Of a stretch of DNA of 64,000 nucleotides, positions 17,910-26,603 are shown one piece after another. Numbering within the stretch: position 1 is the stretch's first letter; every line of letters begins with the position of its first letter. The DNA is from CAZPBN01 sp964584935 (GTDB lineage: Bacteria > Acidobacteriota > Aminicenantia > Aminicenantales > Aminicenantaceae). Location: NCBI GenBank assembly GCA_964584935.1, contig CAZPBN010000008.1, positions 54,019 to 118,018 of the forward strand, given 5' to 3'. The position numbers were made by a program, and so were the translations under genes. The notes under the pieces are model-generated. The model did not search any database and had not been told where the DNA came from. It saw only the letters and a program-made list of their open reading frames with translations.

Positions 17910-20264
17910 TCAAATTTTACTGAAACAGGAATGGCATCTCCATTTTTGTATCATGCTCACCGCTTCATCGGATCGCCTGAAACACGGAATCCCCTTTTTC
18001 TCAAAGGCTTTTACGAGAGGATTGTATATCTCTCCGGAATCAATATTCACAACAAAAGGAGTTTCATTATTTTGAAATATCTCGGATAACAAATGGACAA
18101 TTCCACCTTTTTTATTCAGGTCTTCTTTATGATACGAAGCAGGTGCGAGAGTCTGCATCGCCGGCGTCATGGGAACTGGAGAAACCACGGCGCAATCAAC
18201 ATTTTTATCTTTCAGGATAGCTTCCACGCATCGAGCAAATGTGAGATCATCCGCAACCGGAGTTACATCAAGCGGATTCCGCACATCCTGAAGCCGATCT
18301 ATCCCCAGAGGGCTCAATATCTCAGCGATTTTTTTTATTGTGGAAGAAGAGAATTGAGCCAGTTCCAATCCCTTGCCTCCCTTCAGATTATCCGCCATGA
18401 TGACACATTCAAAACCCGCGTTGCTGATCAATCCTATTTTATTTCCTTTGATTTGCTTTTCATCCAGAAATATAGAGAATTTTATGTAATTTTCAAACTC
18501 AAAAATATCATTCGCGACGATGACACCAGCTTCTTGAAGAATGGAGCGGCAAACATCATATTCTCCAGCGACAGAAGCTGTATGGCTTGAAGTGGCTGCT
18601 TTTCCTTCAAGACTTCTTCCTGATTTGTAGACAACAATCCGTTTCCCCTGTTTTTTTAATATTTCTTTGGCTGCTTTGGCAAACAAATAACCATCAGAGG
18701 AAAGAAAGCCTTCGATATAGACAGCAAAAACTCTTGCTTCTGAATCTTCTTTGAAGTAATTCAAATAATCGGAAAGCGAAAGGTCTATTTGATTTCCTAT
18801 GGAAATTCCGTATAAAGGAACAATCCCTGAAAGATTGCTCATCCTGGATATCATAAAGGCTCCGCTCTGGCTTATATAGACCATATTTGCCTTCTTTGTT
18901 TCATGCCGGGGAATTTCATAAAGCTTATAGGCAGGCACAAAAGTGGTATCAAATTTTCCTGGCCTGGAGTAAATACCAAGGCAGTTTCCTCCATTGACAA
19001 CCGGAGTGATTTTATTTTCCTTTCTTCCCTTGTTTATCAGTTTTTTTATCCTGCTTTCCAGATGATGAGTTCCTTCTTTTTCCCCAATACCTCCGGCAAT
19101 GATTATGACCGAACGGGCCTTTTCATAGGTAATGATATCTTTCATAACTTCATAACTCTGTTCTGCTGCCAGAGTGAGAACAAACATATCCACCGTTTCC
19201 GGTAAATCCTTTACCGAAGAAACACACCGGCAACCTTCTATCTCATTGACACCTGGTTTGATCACCCAAACTTTTTCTTCCGAAAATCCCTCATTCAATA
19301 TATTATTGAGAATGATATGCCCTAGATTCATCTTTTCTGAAACACCGATGATCGCAATGCTTTTGGGTTTCAACAGAAATTGGATATCCTTAAAAGGCCG
19401 GGAAACAACCTCTTGATGTTTTTTTGAAAAACGGCACATCCCGTCAAGAGGAACCAGGCTCTGGTTGCTTATCACAAACGGATTGACCTCTGCCTCTTCA
19501 ATCACATAATCACTTTGTTCCAAATATACCGAATAATATAAAGCCAATTGGATAAAACGGGAATATGTATTGATCAACTCTTCTTTCTTGAGCAGGGGCT
19601 CTTTACCCCGGAATTTCTTAACCAATTTTTCATAAACAGCAAGGGGACTTAAAATACTTTCAATGGAGTCCTTTTTAAGCAAATGGGGAGAACCAATAGA
19701 GACCGCTTTTCCTTCTTTAATTCTCTCCTTCAGGAATTCGACTTCTATACCCCCAATTCCAAAAGATAGAACAGGTCCAAACTCTCGTGTGGTCCGGATC
19801 CCCAAAAGAAGCTCGGTTCCAAATCCTGTTTTCTTATAATCGATGGATTCGCAGATTAAAATACCTTTTAAGCTCTGTTGGACTTCCTTCGAAGTTATCA
19901 CTTTTTCCGGATGGTTTTTTTTAAACTTTTTTATCCAGTTTACATAATTAGGAGGAATTTCTTCAAGCATTCTCCGGTAGGTTTTGTTCACCTTGTCAAC
20001 ATTGTTTTCAACAAATCGAACTCCCCCTACATCTGTTTTATGGATTATTTCAGGAGAAACAATCTTTAAAACAAGCTCATTTGTTTTCAATAAAGATAAC
20101 TTCTCTGATTCGATCTCCTGTCCTTTTTCCAAAAAAATATAATTGGGGGAACGGACACCAATTTCCTTGAGCATATCATAGACTTCGTTTTCTAATAAAA
20201 AATTTCGATCGGCGTTTTCTGCATTCTTAAATATTTTATTGATTTTCTTAAAATTGATATCCAT
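17910..20264 (-). CDS. ADP-forming acyl-CoA (acetate-CoA type) synthetase, fused beta-alpha order
   Basis: 784 residues. Residues about 1-230 form an ATP-grasp (beta-subunit) domain with TDVGGVRF near the N-terminus and IEEAEVNPFVI. From about 290 come the CoA-binding domain (KSIAIIGVSEKMNLGHIILN) and the CoA-ligase domains. His561 in SSHTAS is the phospho-histidine. The enzyme converts acyl-CoA + ADP + Pi to acid + CoA + ATP, the energy-conserving end step of amino-acid fermentation. The beta-before-alpha order is unlike the alpha-beta fusion common in archaea and eukaryotes. IorBA lies just upstream, so aryl-acetyl-CoA is a likely substrate class (inference). Confidence 0.9.
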   Translation of the reverse strand: MDINFKKINKIFKNAENADRNFLLENEVYDMLKEIGVRSPNYIFLEKGQEIESEKLSLLKTNELVLKIVSPEIIHKTDVGGVRFVENNVDKVNKTYRRMLEEIPPNYVNWIKKFKKNHPEKVITSKEVQQSLKGILICESIDYKKTGFGTELLLGIRTTREFGPVLSFGIGGIEVEFLKERIKEGKAVSIGSPHLLKKDSIESILSPLAVYEKLVKKFRGKEPLLKKEELINTYSRFIQLALYYSVYLEQSDYVIEEAEVNPFVISNQSLVPLDGMCRFSKKHQEVVSRPFKDIQFLLKPKSIAIIGVSEKMNLGHIILNNILNEGFSEEKVWVIKPGVNEIEGCRCVSSVKDLPETVDMFVLTLAAEQSYEVMKDIITYEKARSVIIIAGGIGEKEGTHHLESRIKKLINKGRKENKITPVVNGGNCLGIYSRPGKFDTTFVPAYKLYEIPRHETKKANMVYISQSGAFMISRMSNLSGIVPLYGISIGNQIDLSLSDYLNYFKEDSEARVFAVYIEGFLSSDGYLFAKAAKEILKKQGKRIVVYKSGRSLEGKAATSSHTASVAGEYDVCRSILQEAGVIVANDIFEFENYIKFSIFLDEKQIKGNKIGLISNAGFECVIMADNLKGGKGLELAQFSSSTIKKIAEILSPLGIDRLQDVRNPLDVTPVADDLTFARCVEAILKDKNVDCAVVSPVPMTPAMQTLAPASYHKEDLNKKGGIVHLLSEIFQNNETPFVVNIDSGEIYNPLVKAFEKKGIPCFRRSDEAVSMIQKWRCHSCFSKI

Positions 20265-20332
20265 TCTTCACACTTCCACTCTATTCATCTTACTTATCAC
20301 GTTTTGAAATTCGCAGCACAACGAATACAATT

Positions 20333-20425
20333 AACGCAATAAACGCAAGCAACGGCTACAAACGCAATAAACGCTATCGATTCAAGTGCGTCCTGCGATT
20401 TATTAATTTCCAATTTCCATTTTCT
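20333..20425. repeat. Heptad-spaced repeat tract between the acyl-CoA synthetase and iorB genes
   Basis: The 14-mer AACGCAATAAACGC occurs exactly twice, at 20333-20346 and 20361-20374, 28 bp (four heptads) apart. It is followed by AATTTCC at 20405-20411 and again at 20412-20418, then ATTTTCT. The tract runs up to the iorB stop codon. Confidence 0.7.
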
Positions 20426-21009
20426 TATATCTCATTATTTCCAGCAGCTTCTTTCCCCAAATGAAAAGCTTTTCTGTTCAACTCAACAAGCTTTTCCCCC
20501 CGGTCTTTGAATAACACTTCTATAAACTCGAGCAAGCTTTCTTCTTTAATCGGCAAATCACTGGATGCTGCTCCCAATACCACCATGTTCTGGGCTTTTG
20601 TTGTGCCTGCCTCTTTAGCCAGTTTAACAGAATCAACATCAATTACTTTTTTTGATTTCCTGATTTGAGACATAACCTCATTCACATCCGGATAATCAGG
20701 TATGTTTTCATAAGGATTCCGGCTGGTGACAATAATGCCTTCCATGGAGAGATAATCAAAATAGCGAAGCACCTCCAAAGGCTCAACACTTATGATCATA
20801 TCAGCAGAACCTTTGGGAATAAGATCGCTATAGATTTTTTCCTTGGAAATGCGAAGATGAGATTGCACAGCTCCCCCTCGTTGAGCCATACCATGAACTT
20901 CTGCCTGCTTAAAATAAAAGCCGTCTTTCAGTGCGGCATTGTCAATAACAAATGCTATGGAAAGAATCCCCTGTCCCCCCACACCGGCTAAGATAATATC
21001 TTGTTTCAT
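20425..21009 (-). CDS. iorB: Indolepyruvate ferredoxin oxidoreductase beta subunit
   Basis: 194 residues from the ATG at 21009, with GAAGGAG upstream inside the end of iorA. The N-terminus MKQDIILAGVGGQGILSIAFVI is the gamma-type pyruvate:ferredoxin oxidoreductase domain, followed by HGMAQRGGAVQSHLRI, typical of IorB. With IorA it oxidatively decarboxylates aryl pyruvates (indolepyruvate, phenylpyruvate, hydroxyphenylpyruvate) to aryl-acetyl-CoA, reducing ferredoxin. The start lies 3 bp from the iorA stop, so the pair is translationally coupled. Confidence 0.93.
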   Translation of the reverse strand: MKQDIILAGVGGQGILSIAFVIDNAALKDGFYFKQAEVHGMAQRGGAVQSHLRISKEKIYSDLIPKGSADMIISVEPLEVLRYFDYLSMEGIIVTSRNPYENIPDYPDVNEVMSQIRKSKKVIDVDSVKLAKEAGTTKAQNMVVLGAASSDLPIKEESLLEFIEVLFKDRGEKLVELNRKAFHLGKEAAGNNEI

Positions 21010-21011
21010 CC

Positions 21012-22610
21012 TTATTGACTCCTTCTTTTTTTCTTGAGTTCCTGAATACACTTCCGGGCAGCAATAATGACAGAAAGTCCTTCATACTCGATTTCTTCCT
21101 TCATAACCTGAATGTTCTTTTCCAAATTTTTCGGAAGCGGCACAATGACTCGCACGTGTTCATCTTCCACTCCCAATCCTTTGACAATTCTTACCAAGTT
21201 TCCCCCTGTGGAAAATGAAGGCTGTAATCCTGTCATGGCAACGCAGGCATTATCCACAATAACAAGAACCATATTCGTACTTGCACTCGCCGCATCTAAA
21301 AGAGGAGTCATGCCTGAGTGAGCAAAAGTAGAATCCCCAATAACTCCCATAGAAGGATATATTCCTGCTTCGGCGCCTCCTTTTGCCATACTCACACTTG
21401 CTCCCATACAAACACAGGTGTCAACGGCTTTATAAGGAGGAAGCGCTCCCAGAGTATAACAGCCGATATCACTGAAAACAGTAGCATTGGGATAATTTTC
21501 CAGAGCTTTATTCAAAGCATCAAACGTATCCGCATGAGGACATCCTTTGCATAATTGAGGAGGACGACCGGGGAGCTTGAAATCCCCAGGCTCCATATGC
21601 GGTTTTGGTTTCATTTCAAGTGCATGACGGACTGAGTCTGAAGACAATTCTCCGGTTACGGGAAGAGTTCCATTCAATTTGCCCCTTATATTTTTACCAT
21701 TCAATCCAAGAATCCCATTAAGATGGCTCTCAATATACGGATATCCTTCTTCCACTACCAGAATGGAATCCACATGATCCACCAGCTCTTTGATAAGATC
21801 ATCAGGAAGAGGATATGTGGATATCTTTAAAAAAGAAGGAGGAGTTTCCAATTCAAGAAAGTTTTCCATCACATAGTTATAAGCAATTCCAGAAGCAATC
21901 ACTCCCAGGGATTTATTTGATTGGTTTATATCCAAAGAGTTGAATTTCGAATCATTCGAAACCTTTTTTAATTTTGTCTGAACATCGTTAAGTATTTTAA
22001 ACCTCCTTCGGGCATTCACAGGAAGGAGAGTCCAATCCCTTCCCTCTCCATATTTGATTGTGTTTTCATTTTTTAAAGAGGCAGTTTTGACAAGGGACCG
22101 GCTATGGGAAAGTCTAGTAACCATCCGAATCATAACCGGAACACCTATTTCCTCAGATATATCAAATGCCAATCGGGTCATGTCATAGGCTTCCTGATGG
22201 TTTGCCGGTTCAAAGCAGAAAATTTTTGCAAACTGGGCGTAATAACGGCTGTCCTGTTCGTTTTGAGAGCTATGCATACCTGGATCATCAGCGACAGCTA
22301 AAACGAGGCCTCCGTTTGTTCCGGTTATTGCTGAATTCATAAAAGGATCAGCTGCCACATTCAATCCAACGTGCTTCATAGAAACCATGGCTCTCTTCCC
22401 GGCAAAAGATACTCCTAAAGCTTCCTCATACGCTACTTTTTCATTGACACACCATAAAGCTTTCAAACTCTTCCCGCTCTTTGATATTTTTAGAAGATAT
22501 TCCATGATTTCAGATGCAGGTGTTCCTGGATAAGAATAACCCACTGAAAGACCGGCATGAAAACCTCCCAGGGCAAGAGCTTCATCTCCCAATAAAATTA
22601 CTTTTTTCAT
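21012..22610 (-). CDS. iorA: Indolepyruvate ferredoxin oxidoreductase alpha subunit lacking the ferredoxin domain
   Basis: 532 residues from the ATG at 22610 behind GAAGGA. The N-terminal pyrimidine-binding half has VGYSYPGTPASEI, and CKGCPHADTFDAL precedes the TPP domain (SDIGCYTLG...CMGASVSMAKGG, GDSTFAHSGM). Standard IorA continues about 70-100 residues with a two-[4Fe-4S] ferredoxin domain. Here the protein ends right after the TPP fold at AARKCIQELKKKRRSQ and iorB starts at once, so no cysteine cluster is encoded. Electrons would need a separate ferredoxin-like partner, or the enzyme may be altered. Confidence 0.92.
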   Translation of the reverse strand: MKKVILLGDEALALGGFHAGLSVGYSYPGTPASEIMEYLLKISKSGKSLKALWCVNEKVAYEEALGVSFAGKRAMVSMKHVGLNVAADPFMNSAITGTNGGLVLAVADDPGMHSSQNEQDSRYYAQFAKIFCFEPANHQEAYDMTRLAFDISEEIGVPVMIRMVTRLSHSRSLVKTASLKNENTIKYGEGRDWTLLPVNARRRFKILNDVQTKLKKVSNDSKFNSLDINQSNKSLGVIASGIAYNYVMENFLELETPPSFLKISTYPLPDDLIKELVDHVDSILVVEEGYPYIESHLNGILGLNGKNIRGKLNGTLPVTGELSSDSVRHALEMKPKPHMEPGDFKLPGRPPQLCKGCPHADTFDALNKALENYPNATVFSDIGCYTLGALPPYKAVDTCVCMGASVSMAKGGAEAGIYPSMGVIGDSTFAHSGMTPLLDAASASTNMVLVIVDNACVAMTGLQPSFSTGGNLVRIVKGLGVEDEHVRVIVPLPKNLEKNIQVMKEEIEYEGLSVIIAARKCIQELKKKRRSQ

Positions 22611-22765
22611 ATGAAATTCCTTCAAATGTTGTATTTATAATGAATCGATAGAACCAAATAATAGAAATAAGAATACCTTCTATAAATTCAAGTGTCAAGA
22701 TAAAGAAGTTCAATGAAGTTTCTCCAATTTTAATGGACTTTTTATATTACAGAAAATTTATATGT

Positions 22766-22795
22766 TTTATAATTTCCATTTATTTATGGTACAAT
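22766..22795 (+). promoter_or_regulatory. Promoter and small dyad before the Rrf2 gene
   Basis: A -10 element TACAAT (22790-22795) has only a weak -35 (TTTATA, 22766-22771). A CCAT/ATGG dyad (22776-22779, 22786-22789) sits in the spacer, where an autoregulating repressor could bind. Operator role is inference. Confidence 0.35.
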
Positions 22796-22837
22796 AAATA
22801 TAATTATAAAGAATGTTTTCTTATTGAGGAGTATTAA

Positions 22838-23278
22838 ATGATAAAACTTTCCACAAAAGGAAGATATGGAACACGATTGATGCTCAACCTTGCCCAGAAT
22901 TATAACAATGGAAACAAGGCTACCATTCTAAAGAATATATCTGAAAAAGAGAATATATCCATTCGCTACCTCGAACAAATCATCATTCCATTAAAAATAC
23001 AAAAACTGGTCAAAAGTATAAGAGGAGCAGGCGGAGGATATATCCTGGCACGAGATCCTGTTGATATTAAAATCAGTGATATTCTTCACGCTCTTGAAGG
23101 TTCTTGCTGTTTGGTTGAATGCGTGGAAGAGGATGACTATTGTAACAGAATTTACACCTGTGCTACCCATGAAATATGGAAAGAAGCAAGCAAAATGCTG
23201 AAGGATTACTTTGAACGAATAACTCTGGAAAATCTTCTTAATATATCGAAAAATAAAAACTCTTCATCTGGAAAATGA
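22838..23278 (+). CDS. Rrf2 family transcriptional regulator with cysteine cluster
   Basis: 146 residues. The winged helix starts MIKLSTKGRYGTRLMLNLA, and the recognition region SIRYLEQIIIPL...VKSIRGAGGGYILAR is typical of Rrf2. Residues about 90-110 hold CCLVECVEEDDYCNRIYTC followed by ATHEIW. This resembles the C-x5-C-x5-C plus His cluster of IscR, although spacing here is C-x6-C-x5-C. It may bind an Fe-S cluster or respond to cysteine like CymR. Downstream are mnmA and a cysteine/cystathionine synthase, so sulfur metabolism is the likely regulon. TTGAGGAG precedes the ATG. Confidence 0.88.
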   Translation: MIKLSTKGRYGTRLMLNLAQNYNNGNKATILKNISEKENISIRYLEQIIIPLKIQKLVKSIRGAGGGYILARDPVDIKISDILHALEGSCCLVECVEEDDYCNRIYTCATHEIWKEASKMLKDYFERITLENLLNISKNKNSSSGK

Positions 23279-23391
23279 ATATTCTAAGGATAAAAACATT
23301 ACACTTCTTCATTTTATACTAGAAATTTCATTTTAGTCCGATTAACCATTAGATATAAAACCAGTCATCTTATATTCCAAATCTCAAAAAG

Positions 23392-24501
23392 ATGAAAAAG
23401 AAAAAAGTCGCCGTTGCCATGAGCGGGGGGATTGATTCCTCTTTTGCCGCTTATATTCTCAAAAAACAGGGTTTTGATGTTATGGGCTTAACCATGAACA
23501 TTGTTAATCCATCTGGCAGTAACAAACACACCCGCAATCAAAAGAAGGAAAACGGTTTTTATAAAGATCCGGCCGAGGATGCCCATCAGGTTGCCAAGTT
23601 TCTTGATATCGATCATCACTCAGTTGATTTAAGGGAAATTTTCGAAAAAAAAATAGTGGCAAACTTCTGCAGAGAATATTCCAAAGGGTATACCCCGAAT
23701 CCTTGTGTTCGCTGCAACCAACTCATAAAATTTGGTGTTCTTTTAAATAAATTAAAAGACTATAATGCGGATTATCTGGCAACCGGTCATCACAGTCTTA
23801 TTGAATTCGATAAAAAAACAAACCGATACATTTTAAAAAAAGGGAAAGATAGAGAAAAAGACCAGTCATATTTTCTTTATACACTGACTCAAGAACAACT
23901 GTCCCGAATACTCATGCCTGTAGGAAATTTCAGGAAAAAAGAAATAATAAAAATATCCCGTGAAATCGGACTTCCTGCATTCAAAAGTAAAGAAAGTCAG
24001 GAAATTTGTTTTATCCCTGATGATAATTATATAAAATTTCTCAAAGAAAGAGTCCCTGGTTCTTTTTCATCCGGAAAGATTGTTGACCTTGCACATAATG
24101 TGCTTGGTTATCATAAAGGGATCGCCCATTTCACCATTGGACAGAGAAAAGGGATGGGAATTTCGCATCCTCAACCTCTGTATGTTCTTCATATTTCAGC
24201 AAAAAACAACACAGTGACAGTGGGGCCGGATCAATGTTTGCACAAAAAAGATTTATTAGCCTCTAATGTAAACTTCATATCTCAAGAAAAAATCGAAGCT
24301 CCTCAATTTGTCAAAGCAAAAATCCGGTACAATCAGAAGGAATCAAAAGCATGGATATCACCTGCTGGAAAAGGTAAAATCAAAGTTAAATTTTCAACTC
24401 CCCAAAGAGCCATATCTCCCGGACAATCTGTGGTTTTTTATTGGAAAGACACTGTTGTCGGCGGAGGGATTATTGAAAAGGAAACAGAACTCTCCCTTTG
24501 A
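23392..24501 (+). CDS. mnmA: tRNA-specific 2-thiouridylase
   Basis: 369 residues. The PP-loop SGGIDSS is near residue 11. The nucleophile Cys105 lies in NPCVRCNQ and the persulfide-accepting Cys206 in QEICFIPDD. The C-terminal beta-barrel has the expected VGPDQCLHKKDL and late ISPGQSVVFY elements. It makes s2U34 in tRNA-Lys, -Glu and -Gln, using sulfur from a cysteine desulfurase. No iscS gene lies next to it, unlike many genomes. A clear ribosome binding site is lacking before the ATG. It is 113 bp downstream of the Rrf2 gene. Confidence 0.95.
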   Translation: MKKKKVAVAMSGGIDSSFAAYILKKQGFDVMGLTMNIVNPSGSNKHTRNQKKENGFYKDPAEDAHQVAKFLDIDHHSVDLREIFEKKIVANFCREYSKGYTPNPCVRCNQLIKFGVLLNKLKDYNADYLATGHHSLIEFDKKTNRYILKKGKDREKDQSYFLYTLTQEQLSRILMPVGNFRKKEIIKISREIGLPAFKSKESQEICFIPDDNYIKFLKERVPGSFSSGKIVDLAHNVLGYHKGIAHFTIGQRKGMGISHPQPLYVLHISAKNNTVTVGPDQCLHKKDLLASNVNFISQEKIEAPQFVKAKIRYNQKESKAWISPAGKGKIKVKFSTPQRAISPGQSVVFYWKDTVVGGGIIEKETELSL

Positions 24502-24647
24502 TTTGTGATTGACATAGATAAGCCTTGATGCTATAAACTGTCTTTTTGAACCGAAATTGCTTTCAATTCGAAGAAAAAAGGTACAAAACATTAATCTGAT
24601 GGCTTCTTATTCACTAGAAAAATCAGTTCGCTTTTTAGGAATGCACA

Positions 24648-25625
24648 ATGCCATTGAATAATTATAACAACATCCTGGATGGAATTGGCAGCACTCCTCT
24701 TTTGAAACTCAAACGAATCACAAAAGGAATTAAAGCGGATATTTTTTCTAAACTTGAATTTTATAATCCCACTGGCAGTGTCAAAGACAGAATAGCAAAA
24801 TATATGATTGAAAAAGCAGAAAAAGATGGCAGGATAAAGCCGGGCTGCACTATCGTCGATAATTCTTCAGGAAACACAGCTATCGGCCTGGCTGTTGTGT
24901 GTGCGGTGAAGGGATACAAACTGAAAATAATCATAAGGGACAGCACAAGTCGTGAAAAAATCGAATTTCTCAAATCATTGAATGTCAACCTCGTTTTTGT
25001 TGACCACACGCTTCCCCCTGAATCCCCAAACAGCTATAACAATCTTGCTCCAAAAGTGGTCAAAGAAACGCCCAATTCTTATTATTTTGACCAGCACAAT
25101 AACCTAGATAACAATGAAACTCATTACTATACGACCGGTCCGGAAATCTGGGAACAAATGGAAGGAAACATTGACTACTTGGTTGCCGGAATGGGAACCG
25201 GAGGAACCCTTTGCGGAGCTGGAAGATTCCTTAAAGAAAAGGACCCAAACATTAAGGTCATTGCTGTTGATCCGGAAGGCTCGATATTTTACGACTATTT
25301 TCACTCAATGCGTCTGATCAAACCTTTTCCTTATCTTATTGAGGGCCTGGGGGATGAATTTCTCATAGGTTGTGCTGAATTCGATGTCCTGGACGATATT
25401 ATCAGAGTTGCGGATAAAGAAGCATTCCTTATGACAAGGAAGCTGGCAAAAACAGAAGGTGTTCTAGCAGGAGGATCAAGCGGAGCGGCTATATGGGCTG
25501 TCTTAAAACTGGCAAAAGAAATCGATCAACCAGCCCGGATTGTCACCCTTTTTCCAGACTCAGCCAACCGCTATCTCAGCACCATATACAATGATGCTTG
25601 GCTCAAAGAAAAAGGATTTCTCTGA
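24648..25625 (+). CDS. PLP-dependent cysteine synthase / cystathionine beta-synthase type enzyme
   Basis: 325 residues, fold type II. PLP Lys46 lies in NPTGSVKDR, with the Asn loop NSSGNTAIG, the phosphate loop GMGTGGTLCGAGR and a late GGSSGAA. The segment YLIEGLGDEF is the hallmark of cystathionine beta-synthase over plain O-acetylserine sulfhydrylases, yet no CBS regulatory domain follows. It could make cystathionine from serine and homocysteine or cysteine from O-acetylserine. TTAGGA precedes the ATG by seven bases. Position after Rrf2 and mnmA supports a sulfur role. Confidence 0.85.
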   Translation: MPLNNYNNILDGIGSTPLLKLKRITKGIKADIFSKLEFYNPTGSVKDRIAKYMIEKAEKDGRIKPGCTIVDNSSGNTAIGLAVVCAVKGYKLKIIIRDSTSREKIEFLKSLNVNLVFVDHTLPPESPNSYNNLAPKVVKETPNSYYFDQHNNLDNNETHYYTTGPEIWEQMEGNIDYLVAGMGTGGTLCGAGRFLKEKDPNIKVIAVDPEGSIFYDYFHSMRLIKPFPYLIEGLGDEFLIGCAEFDVLDDIIRVADKEAFLMTRKLAKTEGVLAGGSSGAAIWAVLKLAKEIDQPARIVTLFPDSANRYLSTIYNDAWLKEKGFL

Positions 25626-25655
25626 TAAAAAACAATGAATAGTAAAACATAAGAG

Positions 25656-25677
25656 GTCAGACAGTAAGATGTGAAAC
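25656..25677. repeat. Short heptad tract (GTCAGAC, GTAAGAT, GTGAAAC)
   Basis: Three units of the GTNAGAY type, with one extra A between the first two, lie 30 bp after the synthase stop. The rest of the 225-bp gap has no gene until the yebC promoter. Confidence 0.55.
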
Positions 25678-25792
25678 AAAATTCATGGAGAGGCTAGTAA
25701 CACAAAAAACGCAAACAGACTAAAGAGATCCGATTGACCAAACATACCAAATAAAAACAATCAACACAAGTAATGCAACTTCTACCTGCTAT

Positions 25793-25821
25793 TTGTTTTA
25801 TAGGAACAATTGTGCTAAAAT
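25793..25821 (+). promoter_or_regulatory. Promoter of the yebC-ruvCAB-queA cluster
   Basis: TTGTTT, a 17-bp spacer and TAAAAT, with transcription starting about 20 bp before the AAGGAG ribosome binding site of yebC. Confidence 0.55.
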
Positions 25822-25850
25822 TTTTAATAATAAACCCATAAGGAGATAAT

Positions 25851-26600
25851 ATGTCAGGACATTCAAAATGGCATTCTATCAAACATAAAAAAGCAGCAGC
25901 AGATGCCAAAAGAGGGAAAATTTTCACAAAAATAATCCGTGAACTTTCAGTGGCGGCCCGAATGGGAGGAGATGATCCTGATGCCAATCCCCGTTTAAGA
26001 AAAGCGATTTCTGATGCCAAAGCGGTCAACATGCCGGCTGATAACGTCAAAAAAGCCATCATGAAGGGAACCGGTCAGCTTGAAGGTGTGAATTACGAAG
26101 AAATTTCCTATGAAGGATATGGACCCGGAGGAGTTGCCATCTATGTTGAAGCATTGACTGATAATAAGAACAGGACTGTATCTGAGCTTAGGAATATATT
26201 TTCAAAAAATGGAGGAAATCTTGGCGAATCCGGCTGTGTAGCTTGGATGTTTGACCGAAAAGGATATATTGTTATTGAAAAAAGTGAAGCTTCGGAGGAT
26301 GAACTTTTAGAAATTATCTTGGAAGCCGGAGCTGAAGACCTAAAAGAAGACGGAAGCAATTACGAAATTTTCACCTCTCCGGACAACTATGAATCGGTTG
26401 TCAATGCCTTAAAAAACAATAATATAGAACTGGCTGCTTCCAATCTGGGTTATATCCCCCAAAATTATGTTAAACTAGAAGGTAAACAAGCCCATCAACT
26501 GCTCCGGTTGATTGAAAGCCTGGAAGAACATGATGATGTTCAGAATGTTTGGGCTAATTTTGATATCGATGAAGAAGAAATTGCCCAATATTCAAACTAA
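25851..26600 (+). CDS. YebC/PmpR family (TACO1) protein
   Basis: 249 residues beginning MSGHSKWHSIKHKKAAADAKRGK, the invariant family opening. Three domains are expected; conserved AKAVNMPADNVKKAI and YEGYGPGGVAIYVE are seen. The family acts as a translation factor for polyproline stretches and/or as a DNA-binding regulator. It commonly stands before ruvC, as here (3-bp gap). AAGGAG lies seven bases before the ATG. Confidence 0.95.
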   Translation: MSGHSKWHSIKHKKAAADAKRGKIFTKIIRELSVAARMGGDDPDANPRLRKAISDAKAVNMPADNVKKAIMKGTGQLEGVNYEEISYEGYGPGGVAIYVEALTDNKNRTVSELRNIFSKNGGNLGESGCVAWMFDRKGYIVIEKSEASEDELLEIILEAGAEDLKEDGSNYEIFTSPDNYESVVNALKNNNIELAASNLGYIPQNYVKLEGKQAHQLLRLIESLEEHDDVQNVWANFDIDEEEIAQYSN

Positions 26601-26603
26601 ATA

